Assembly: GCA_021795535.1 (NCBI GenBank)
Contig: JAJYPG010000021.1
Span: forward strand, 1 to 10,022
Direction of reading: 5' to 3'
DNA: 10,022 nt
Source of the DNA: Planctomycetota bacterium
Lineage (GTDB): Bacteria; Planctomycetota; Phycisphaerae; WQYP01
The notes under the pieces were generated by a model. The model had not been told where the DNA came from. It did not search any database and saw nothing but the letters and a program-made list of their open reading frames with translations. Made by a program: the position numbers and the translations under genes. Shown piece by piece: positions 1-6,177 of this stretch (its first letter is position 1; the number at the start of each line of letters is the position of its first letter).

Positions 1-25
1 CGCACAATCAGGAACGCCAACGCGG

Positions 26-901
26 TTGCATCCGCGGCTCGATTCTGGCTTGGCGCGCAGCGCGGCAGGCATCATGTTCGGACTCATCCTGATTTTGGCC
101 CATCCGGCATGGGGGAATTTTAATTCCATTCAAAACGCGGTACAGCACGCATCAGATATCAAGCAAGCGGGTATAACCCCCCGGCCTGGCGCGCGGCTGC
201 CACTGAATCTTACCTTCACAAACAGTCATGGAAAGCTGATTCGGCTTGGCGATTATTTTCACAAAGGTCGTCCCGTTATTCTTGACTTTGTCTATTTTCG
301 CTGCCCCGGTGTTTGCAATTTTGTGCAGTTGGGACTGGTTCATACGCTTAATAAATTAGCCGCCCACATTGGTTCAGACTATGACGTGGTTACCGTCAGT
401 TTCGATCCCACGGATACGCCCCGCGCCGCACGCAAAAAAAAAGCCGGTTATCTTGCCGCCTCAACGGATCCGTCGGGCCTGAAAAAACATTGGCATTTTC
501 TGGTTGGTACGCAAGCCAACATTAAAGCTCTCACCAGTGCCGTCGGGTTCCGCTATGTCTATTACCCGATTCTCGGCCAATACAACCATGCCGCCTGTAT
601 ATATGTTTGTACACCTGGTGGTCGGATGTCCAACTATTTCTTTGGCATAAAATACAACCCCGCCAATGTGAATCTGGCGCTGGTTCAGGCGGGTGATCAT
701 CGCATCACCAATATATTCGACCAGATTCTTCTGCTTTGTTGTCAGTTTAATCCCAACACGGGTAAATACACGCCAATCGCCCTTCGCGTTATGACATTGG
801 GTGGAGTGGCTGTGCTGGTCGGTCTGGCATCTCTGTTCGGAACCTTGTTTTATTGGGAACACAAACATCGTGGTTCTAACTCAACGGGAGCAAAATCTTG
901 A
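26..901 (+). CDS. SCO1/SenC-family copper chaperone for cytochrome oxidase assembly
   Basis: Thioredoxin-fold protein expected to deliver copper to the CuA site of subunit II, encoded next, on the outer face of the membrane. Seen: a hydrophobic N-terminal segment (about residues 14-30, signal-like); the copper site CPGVC (C93, C97) after an FVYFR strand; SFDPTDTP (125-132), typical of the family; and the distal histidine H188. A hydrophobic helix at about 255-276 precedes a basic tail, so the protein is probably also anchored at its C-terminus. The LLLCC...FNPNTGKYT stretch before that helix matches a SCO subfamily I associate with caa3/alternative complex III clusters. The TTG at 26 is the first start inside the window, with a weak AGGA at 10-13. 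The frame stays open to the window edge, so the true start may lie upstream; the ATG at 74 would shorten the signal. Four extra cysteines (191, 195, 238, 239) are present. Family assignment is firm; the start is not. Confidence 0.9.
   Translation: MHPRLDSGLARSAAGIMFGLILILAHPAWGNFNSIQNAVQHASDIKQAGITPRPGARLPLNLTFTNSHGKLIRLGDYFHKGRPVILDFVYFRCPGVCNFVQLGLVHTLNKLAAHIGSDYDVVTVSFDPTDTPRAARKKKAGYLAASTDPSGLKKHWHFLVGTQANIKALTSAVGFRYVYYPILGQYNHAACIYVCTPGGRMSNYFFGIKYNPANVNLALVQAGDHRITNIFDQILLLCCQFNPNTGKYTPIALRVMTLGGVAVLVGLASLFGTLFYWEHKHRGSNSTGAKS
886..901 (+). promoter_or_regulatory. Ribosome site and TTGA stop-start overlap of sco and coxB
   Basis: GGGAG at 886-890 lies seven bases before a TTG at 898. 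That TTG shares bases with the sco stop codon (TGA at 899-901). The spacing is good and the next in-frame ATG is at 928, so the TTG is the preferred coxB start. The arrangement suggests translational coupling between chaperone and subunit II. Confidence 0.6.
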
Positions 902-2751
902 ATCCTCTTCACTCGCTTAACACCGCCATGAACTCTTTGTCACGGCTTACCGGTGATTGGGGGCTGCCCAAAGGAGCCTCCACATTCAGCCCGCAGGTTC
1001 ATTTCCTCTGGGTTTTATTTTTGTGTATCACCATTTTCTTTACCGTACTTATTGTGTTTCTGGCGGTCTTTTTCTCCATTCGTTATCGGCGCACACCCCT
1101 GCGGCAACACGCCGATCCGTCGCCGGATCACAACACGTCGCTGGAAATCACCTGGACTATTATCCCACTCATTATTGTCATGGTCATTTTTGCACTGGGC
1201 TTCAAATATTACATGAACATGAACATTGCCCCGGTCAATACTTATGACATCGGCGTTAAAGCGCAAAAATGGAACTGGACTTTTACCTACCCCAACCATG
1301 CCATTTCCAACAAGCTCTACCTTCCGGTCAACACTCCGGTCAAACTCTCCATGACTTCCGCCGATGTTCTTCACGGATTCTGGATTCCCAGCCTTTCCAT
1401 TCAGAAAGATGTTGTGCCAGGCCGCATCATGACCATCTGGATTGACCCGACACGCGTGGGGCATTATGAGCTTCAGTGCGCCGAATATTGTGGCAGTGGA
1501 CATTCCCTTATGCGCGCCCCGGTTATTGTCGCCACCAAAGAAGAGGTGAACGAATACCTTAAGGCCGCCGCCAATATCTGGGTTCATAACGGCAAGCCGG
1601 TCCCTCTTTCAGAAGTAGGTGAAGACTTGTACTCCACTTATGGATGCAATGGTTGCCACACAGTCAATGGCACGCCCGGCAGCGGCCCGACCTGGAAAGA
1701 CCTTGCGGGCAACCGGGTGCAACTCCAAAGCGGGCAAACAGTTACCGCGGATTATGCCTATCTTAAACAGGCTATTCTGTATCCGGGCCGCAAGCTCGTA
1801 AAAAATTTCCCAAATATCATGCCTGATTTCTACAGCGACTTTGCCGGGCCAGGCCACACGCGGCATCGACGGCTTAATGCCATGATCTGGTACATTAACA
1901 CTCTTAGCACACACGCCAATAGCGACTCGCGTCCTCCTGTGCCCAACATTCCCGGAACCAAAATGGAAGCCTCCCCCACCGGTACAAAACCGGTCAGTAC
2001 CACTAAAACCATAAGCCCGGTAGCTCCCGCCGGCATGGTTGCCATGGGAAAGAACCTTTATTTTTCAATGGGCTGTAACGCCTGCCATACGGTTAATGGG
2101 AAACGTTTGGTGGGACCATCATGGAAAAACCTTGCTGGCTATCCGCAAGTGCTTACCAACGGAAAAACAGAGGTCGCCAATTACGCCTTCCTTAAAGATA
2201 TGATTATAAACCCCAACCAGTTGATTGTGAAAAGTTACCCCCCTCTGATGCCCTCAACGTATGTAATGAAGTTGGGTGGTGGCGGCAAGCAACAGAAGAA
2301 ATTGGATGCCATTCTTTGGTACATCAATAGTCTAAGCGATAAGAGCGATGTGACCACCGTACCACCCGCTTCTGCACCAGCCAAGCCAGCTGCTTCATTA
2401 CCTGTCGCCATGGTTGCCATGGGCAAAAAACTCTACACCTCCATGGGCTGTAACGCCTGCCATACCGACAATGGCAATCCGGGAGCCGGACCAAGCTGGA
2501 AGAATCTGGCGGGTTATCCCCAGCACCTGGCCAATGGCAAAACCAAAATTGCCGATTACGCCTACCTGAAATATATGATCCTGCATCCGGATAAACTGGT
2601 TGTAAAAGGTTTTGCGCCCATTATGCCCGCCATCTATGGCACCGATCTTGACGGCGCAAAAAACCGCAATAAACTTGATGCAATCATCTGGTATATTAAT
2701 TCGTTGAGCGACAAGCGGAGTAAGGCCACCGAGCCGCCCGCCGCCAAATAA
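898..2751 (+). CDS. coxB: Cytochrome c oxidase subunit II with three C-terminal cytochrome c domains
   Basis: Electron-entry subunit of a caa3-type oxidase, 617 residues against roughly 300-350 for a normal caa3 subunit II. Two membrane helices (about 35-61 and 83-106) anchor an outer cupredoxin domain with the aromatic KWNW patch (124-127). The CuA ligands are all present: H159, C194, E196, C198, H202, M205. Three cytochrome c domains follow. Domain 1 has C250, C253, H254 and Met M308. Domain 2 has C393, C396, H397 and M451. Domain 3 has C518, C521, H522 and M576. Pro/Ala/Thr-rich linkers (about 341-378 and 485-503) separate them, and each domain ends in a similar helix (WYINSLS or WYINTLS). 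All key ligands are intact, so the extra domains look functional. Electrons presumably pass through the c hemes to CuA and on to heme a in subunit I. The reading frame is unbroken, and the repeat structure gives no sign of a fused separate gene. Function is firm; the order of electron flow is inference. Confidence 0.96.
   Translation: MNPLHSLNTAMNSLSRLTGDWGLPKGASTFSPQVHFLWVLFLCITIFFTVLIVFLAVFFSIRYRRTPLRQHADPSPDHNTSLEITWTIIPLIIVMVIFALGFKYYMNMNIAPVNTYDIGVKAQKWNWTFTYPNHAISNKLYLPVNTPVKLSMTSADVLHGFWIPSLSIQKDVVPGRIMTIWIDPTRVGHYELQCAEYCGSGHSLMRAPVIVATKEEVNEYLKAAANIWVHNGKPVPLSEVGEDLYSTYGCNGCHTVNGTPGSGPTWKDLAGNRVQLQSGQTVTADYAYLKQAILYPGRKLVKNFPNIMPDFYSDFAGPGHTRHRRLNAMIWYINTLSTHANSDSRPPVPNIPGTKMEASPTGTKPVSTTKTISPVAPAGMVAMGKNLYFSMGCNACHTVNGKRLVGPSWKNLAGYPQVLTNGKTEVANYAFLKDMIINPNQLIVKSYPPLMPSTYVMKLGGGGKQQKKLDAILWYINSLSDKSDVTTVPPASAPAKPAASLPVAMVAMGKKLYTSMGCNACHTDNGNPGAGPSWKNLAGYPQHLANGKTKIADYAYLKYMILHPDKLVVKGFAPIMPAIYGTDLDGAKNRNKLDAIIWYINSLSDKRSKATEPPAAK
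2035..2715 (+). repeat. Tandem duplication inside coxB (cytochrome c domains 2 and 3)
   Basis: Two units, about 2035-2343 and 2410-2715, encode cytochrome c domains about two-thirds identical by eye. They share runs such as MVAMGK, SMGCNACHT, GPSWKNLAGYPQ and WYINSLSDK. A 23-base stretch over the heme site is identical at 2068-2090 and 2443-2465, exactly 375 bases (125 codons) apart. Domain 1 (from about 1621) is clearly more divergent, so the second duplication is the younger. Confidence 0.85.
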
Positions 2752-2764
2752 AATGATTCCTTGA

Positions 2765-2787
2765 TCCGCCTGTGACGCGGACTTTTT
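2765..2787 (+). terminator. Short hairpin plus T5 between coxB and coxA (attenuator-like)
   Basis: TCCGC (2765-2769) can pair with GCGGA (2777-2781) around a seven-base loop, followed by C and five T (2783-2787). The stem has only five pairs, so it would be a weak intrinsic terminator at best. It sits 14 bases after the coxB stop and directly before the coxA ribosome site. Partial termination or an RNA processing/stability role is possible. No function is proven. Confidence 0.3.
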
Positions 2788-2801
2788 ACGGGAGTTTTCC
2801 C

Positions 2802-4529
2802 ATGACCACCATGAATATTCACGATGCCGACCTTGCCGTCGACAGAAAAAAAAATTATCTGAATCAGACCAACACAATAGGGTCCTGGCTTTTCACACTC
2901 GACCATAAACGCATAGGCCTTATGTACCTGACGGCTGGCCTTACCCTCTTTTTCATCGGCGGCATGCTTGCGGAAGTGATTCGCACGCAGCTTCTGATTC
3001 CGACCGGCCTGATTTTCCATGGCACCGGAACCATCCAATCCAGTTACGTCGCCTTCAAACATTACAACCAGGTATTCACGCTCCATGGCATCATTATGGT
3101 CTTTATGGTGCTGGTTCCCCTGATTCCCGGTGCCTTGGGCAACTTCGCCCTGCCGCTCCTGCTGGGCGCGAAGGATGTCGCTTTTCCGCGACTTAACCTG
3201 CTGAGCTTCTGGCTTTACATCAGCGGAGCCGTACTGGCGGTTATTTCCACCATTCTTGGCGCGGTGGATACCGGCTGGACCTTCTATACCCCTTACAGCA
3301 TTGACACCTCCACCTATGTGGTTCTGATGGTATCGGGTCTTTTCCTGCTTGGGTTCAGTTCCATTTTCACCGGCCTGAACTTCATTGTCACCATCCACAA
3401 ACTCCGTCCGCGCGGCATGACCTGGTTCCGCATGCCCCTGTTCCTCTGGGCAACTTACGCCACCGCGGTTATTCAGGTTGCCGCAACACCGGTTCTGGGC
3501 GTTACATTGCTTCTTCTGATTGTGGAACGGGTGATGGGCATCGGCATTTTCAACCCGGCTCTGGGTGGAAATCCGGTGCTTTTCCAGCACTTCTTCTGGT
3601 TCTATTCACACCCGGCCGTGTACATCATGATTCTGCCCGCCATGGGAATTGTCTCGGAAATTGTGCCCACATTCAGCCGCAAACATATTTTTGGTTATGA
3701 ATTTATCGCGCTAAGTTCTCTGGCCATTGCACTGATCGGTTTCATGGTCTGGGGGCATCATCTGTTTGTCAACGGCCAGTCCGCTGAATTGGATGCCATT
3801 TTCAGCTTCCTGACCTTCCTTGTGGCCGTCCCATCTGCGGTGAAAGTCTGGAATTGGCTCGCCACCATGTACAAAGGGGCAATCAAGCTTGACACCCCCA
3901 TGCTATATGCTCTTTCCTTCATTATCCTTTTCACCATTGGCGGCCTTACAGGCGTGGTGCTTGGTGCCCTGGCTGAAGATGTCGTGCTGCACGACACCTA
4001 TTTCGTCGTTGGCCATTTCCATTATGTCATGTTCGGTGGCACCATCATCGGGTTCCTTGGCGGCCTGCATTACTGGTGGCCAAAAATGTTTGGTAAGATG
4101 TACAATGAAACTCTGGCCAAAATCGCCTGCGTCACTCTGTTCATCGGTACCAATCTCACTTTCTTCCCCCAGCTTATGGTCGGTGCCTACGGAATGCCCC
4201 GCCGCTACGCCAGCTACCTGCCCAAATATCAACCTTATATGGTCGCCTCGACCATTGGTGCATATATCCAGCTTGCCGCGTTCCTGCTAATGGCCAGCTA
4301 TCTGATTCATTCGCTTGTCCGCGGTAAAAAAGCGCCGGCTAATCCGTGGGGTTCCGGAACTCTGGAATGGACCACTTCCTCGCCCCCGCCGACTGATAAC
4401 TTTGAGGCCATCCCCGTTATCAGCGATCATTACGACGCTTATGACTATTCCCATCTCCAGTTCAGCGAGGCGGTGGGCGGTTACGTGCATACTGACGAAC
4501 ATGTCGGCCCGTACCACATGGACCACTAA
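2802..4529 (+). CDS. coxA: Cytochrome c oxidase subunit I, A2-type heme-copper oxidase
   Basis: Catalytic proton-pumping subunit (575 residues, about 12 membrane helices) that reduces O2 to water. Heme and copper ligands are visible: H95 and H407 (heme a), H405 (heme a3), H270, H319 and H320 (CuB), with Y274 in HPAVY as the tyrosine cross-linked to H270 in this family. The helix VI motif is Y268-S269 before HPAVY, where A1 enzymes have Glu (HPEVY); this is the A2 signature. D-channel positions N114, D125 and N132 and the K-channel lysine K348 are kept. The C-terminal [10 protein letters not shown] motif (521-530) is typical, and there is no fused subunit III domain. The ATG at 2802 is chosen because GGGAG (2790-2794) lies seven bases upstream; an in-frame GTG at 2772 would add ten residues inside the hairpin. 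A run of nine A (2846-2854) falls at codons 15-18. Confidence 0.97.
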   Translation: MTTMNIHDADLAVDRKKNYLNQTNTIGSWLFTLDHKRIGLMYLTAGLTLFFIGGMLAEVIRTQLLIPTGLIFHGTGTIQSSYVAFKHYNQVFTLHGIIMVFMVLVPLIPGALGNFALPLLLGAKDVAFPRLNLLSFWLYISGAVLAVISTILGAVDTGWTFYTPYSIDTSTYVVLMVSGLFLLGFSSIFTGLNFIVTIHKLRPRGMTWFRMPLFLWATYATAVIQVAATPVLGVTLLLLIVERVMGIGIFNPALGGNPVLFQHFFWFYSHPAVYIMILPAMGIVSEIVPTFSRKHIFGYEFIALSSLAIALIGFMVWGHHLFVNGQSAELDAIFSFLTFLVAVPSAVKVWNWLATMYKGAIKLDTPMLYALSFIILFTIGGLTGVVLGALAEDVVLHDTYFVVGHFHYVMFGGTIIGFLGGLHYWWPKMFGKMYNETLAKIACVTLFIGTNLTFFPQLMVGAYGMPRRYASYLPKYQPYMVASTIGAYIQLAAFLLMASYLIHSLVRGKKAPANPWGSGTLEWTTSSPPPTDNFEAIPVISDHYDAYDYSHLQFSEAVGGYVHTDEHVGPYHMDH

Positions 4530-4532
4530 TTC

Positions 4533-4548
4533 GCACCTTAACCGGTGC
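4533..4548 (+). other. Small hairpin just after coxA
   Basis: GCACC (4533-4537) and GGTGC (4544-4548) are perfect complements around a six-base loop, three bases after the coxA stop. No T-run follows at once, so it does not look like a standard terminator. It could protect the 3' end of an upstream mRNA segment, or it may be chance. Confidence 0.25.
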
Positions 4549-4599
4549 CAGACTACGGAATATATGTTTTGACTTTGGATTTTGAGACAAATTTTTCCT

Positions 4600-4637
4600 T
4601 TCACACCGCCGCCGCCAATATGGTCGGGCGATGTGAA
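4600..4637 (+). promoter_or_regulatory. Imperfect stem-loop in the coxC leader
   Basis: TTCACA-C-CGCC (4600-4610) faces GGCG-A-TGTGAA (4627-4637): ten pairs with one C/A mismatch around a 16-base loop. It ends 24 bases before the coxC ATG, in the longest gap of the oxidase operon (132 bases). A TTGACT (4569-4574) upstream resembles a -35 box, but no convincing -10 lies at the right distance. The element may control coxC translation or mRNA stability. The half-sites point the wrong way for a CRP/FNR operator (TGTGA-N6-TCACA). Confidence 0.3.
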
Positions 4638-4661
4638 CAAACCAGAAAGTAGTGAGTGACC

Positions 4662-5498
4662 ATGAGCGAAGCAATAACACCTCCGGTGGACCAGTCTGTC
4701 GTACGCCGACATTTGGCTCATCATTTTGACACACCCCAGCAGCAATTTGATGCCGGAAAGCTTGGCATGTGGTTGTTTCTTGCCACGGAATTACTGCTTT
4801 TCAGCGGACTGTTCTGTGCTTATGCCGTCTACCGAGCTCTGCATCCGGAAATTTTCCAATTCGCCTCCCAATACCTGGACCCCACCAGCGGACTCATCAA
4901 TACCATCGTACTTTTAACCAGCGGCCTCACCATGGCATTGGCTGTCCGCTTCGCTCAGACCGGCAAGCGCGTATTGCTTTGCGTCTGTCTGGTTTTGACC
5001 ATGATCGGTGGATTGACCTTCCTTGCCATTCACGCCGATGAATATTTTGAAAAATATCAGCAGAAGCTGCTTTGGGGCACGAACTATGCCCCTAAAATAG
5101 AGCAACCCGCCCCCAAAGCCATGGCTGGAAAACCGGGTTCCTATACCAATCTTCACGCCCTGGCGGCCCAAGGATTCATTTCATCGCACTCGGCCATTCT
5201 TCCCGCGAGCATCGGCCCCGCCGGAATCGCCCGCAGCCATGCGGTAACGAAGCAAACTCTGTTTATACCGGAACCGCACAATGTGCAGATTTTCTTTGGA
5301 ATTTATTTTCTTATGACCGGTCTGCACTCCATTCACGTTATCATTGGCATCATTCTTATGGGATGGCTTCTTTTCCGTAGTATCCGCGGCGATTTTGGCC
5401 CAAGCTATTCCACCCCAGTGGATTTTGTCGGCATGTACTGGGGCATCGTTGACATAGTCTGGATGTTCCTTTTCCCGCTGCTTTATCTTATTCGCTAA
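4662..5498 (+). CDS. coxC: Cytochrome c oxidase subunit III
   Basis: Membrane subunit that flanks subunit I and stabilises the catalytic core and its proton uptake. Seen: the N-terminal FDAGKLGMWLFLATELLLF block (29-47) with the conserved helix glutamate E43; further helices at about 78-97, 103-123, 208-233 and 254-276; the MTGLHSIHV motif (218-226); and the terminal YWGIVDIVWMFLFPLLYL (259-276). At 278 residues it is longer than the roughly 200 of typical five-helix caa3 subunits III. The excess is a polar/proline-containing insertion at about 124-206 between helices 3 and 4. The ATG at 4662 is preferred; GTG at 4656, two codons earlier in the same frame, is possible. No strong ribosome site is seen, only a weak GTGAG at 4652-4656. 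It lies 132 bases after coxA and 28 bases before coxD, consistent with one operon. Confidence 0.93.
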   Translation: MSEAITPPVDQSVVRRHLAHHFDTPQQQFDAGKLGMWLFLATELLLFSGLFCAYAVYRALHPEIFQFASQYLDPTSGLINTIVLLTSGLTMALAVRFAQTGKRVLLCVCLVLTMIGGLTFLAIHADEYFEKYQQKLLWGTNYAPKIEQPAPKAMAGKPGSYTNLHALAAQGFISSHSAILPASIGPAGIARSHAVTKQTLFIPEPHNVQIFFGIYFLMTGLHSIHVIIGIILMGWLLFRSIRGDFGPSYSTPVDFVGMYWGIVDIVWMFLFPLLYLIR

Positions 5499-5526
5499 AA
5501 TCAGACCTGTTTTACCGGAGTTTCTC

Positions 5527-5985
5527 ATGAGCCAAGACGTCCACACCACAGAAGATACTCACGCACTGCCCCTTTCACCGGCTAAAACGCATGTTATTCC
5601 GCTGCCGATGCTTTTTGCGGTCTGGGTTTTTCTTTGCGGCCTCGCCGTTGTCAGCACGCTTGTTGCAGCCGCCAATATCGGCTCAATGAATGTACTGGTT
5701 GAAATGATTATTGCATCGGTTATGTCCATTGTCGCCGCACTTTATTTCATGCACCTGCTTTATGACAACCCCTTTAATATCGCCGCCATGCTGCTTACGC
5801 TTATTTTTATTACGCTGTTTATCAGTTTATCTCTGACGGATACCACTGATTACCGTTCGGAACTTATTCCCGGCTACGCCCCGGCCATGCAAAATGCGGC
5901 CAAAGTCGCAGCCCAATCGGCTAAATCCGCCACTGCAGTCAAATCAGCTACGGCAACCAAATCAGCTCCGGCTGGGGCTAAATAA
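5527..5985 (+). CDS. coxD: Cytochrome c oxidase subunit IV (bacterial caa3 type)
   Basis: Small accessory membrane subunit, 152 residues, of the bacterial subunit IV family. Three hydrophobic helices are visible (about 27-50, 54-77 and 84-104). The second ends in the ALYFMHLLYDNP stretch (71-82), typical of this family. The ATG at 5527 follows GGAG (5517-5520) at six bases. Position as the last gene after subunits II, I and III supports the call. After residue 120 the protein continues into a tail of Ala, Lys, Ser and Thr with a KSAT-like repeat, longer than such subunits usually need. The tail is presumably a flexible, positively charged extension. The individual function of this subunit is poorly defined in the family. 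Confidence 0.88.
   Translation: MSQDVHTTEDTHALPLSPAKTHVIPLPMLFAVWVFLCGLAVVSTLVAAANIGSMNVLVEMIIASVMSIVAALYFMHLLYDNPFNIAAMLLTLIFITLFISLSLTDTTDYRSELIPGYAPAMQNAAKVAAQSAKSATAVKSATATKSAPAGAK
5940..5967 (+). repeat. Short direct repeat in the coxD tail
   Basis: CAAATCAGCT occurs at 5940-5949 and again at 5958-5967, an 18-base period that encodes repeated KSA(T/P) steps in the C-terminal tail of subunit IV. The in-frame spacing suggests tail length could change by replication slippage. Confidence 0.6.
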
Positions 5986-6067
5986 CATTTTGTCGGCGTG
6001 ATGTATTGTTCGGACCAGATCCAAGATTTTTAAGTTTTCCACTCTGTTTCCTGCCCCAATCCACCGT

Positions 6068-6084
6068 AGCCGGGATGGCTTTTT
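6068..6084 (+). terminator. Possible weak terminator of the oxidase operon
   Basis: AGCC (6068-6071) pairs with GGCT (6077-6080) around a five-base loop and runs into T6080-T6084. The stem is only four pairs, so evidence is slight. The position, about 80 bases past the last oxidase gene and before dnaG, is right for an operon end. A poor promoter-like pair (TTGTTC at 6006-6011 and TTTAAG at 6029-6034, 17 bases apart) lies upstream of it. Confidence 0.25.
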
Positions 6085-6177
6085 GGTCGGAACTGCATCC
6101 TGAGTGCGCGCGGCATGGAACTCGAAAAATTATCCAGCCCTACAGAAAACCCCCGTCAGTGGATAAAATTGAAATCC

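Noticed and set aside
2080..2100. CoxB as a fusion of separate cytochrome genes or an assembly join
   Set aside because: The frame is continuous, linkers are of normal Pro/Ala-rich type, and domain 2/3 divergence at many codons argues against a simple assembly duplication, although only reads can exclude it.
2634..3590. 318-codon open frame on the minus strand across coxB end and coxA
   Set aside because: Highly polar, no family likeness, and fully antisense to coxA, whose ligands and motifs are all intact.
4600..4637. CRP/FNR-type operator
   Set aside because: The TTCACA and TGTGAA half-sites are in the reverse order and far apart compared with TGTGA-N6-TCACA.
6006..6034. Sigma-70 promoter before dnaG (TTGTTC and TTTAAG, 17 bases apart)
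   Set aside because: Only three of six and four of six consensus bases match; too weak to list as a promoter.
5986..6177. Functional link between the oxidase operon and dnaG, or a small gene between them
   Set aside because: The primase has no known role with oxidases and is probably only a neighbour. The 6006-6242 frame overlaps the dnaG start and has no family likeness or ribosome site.
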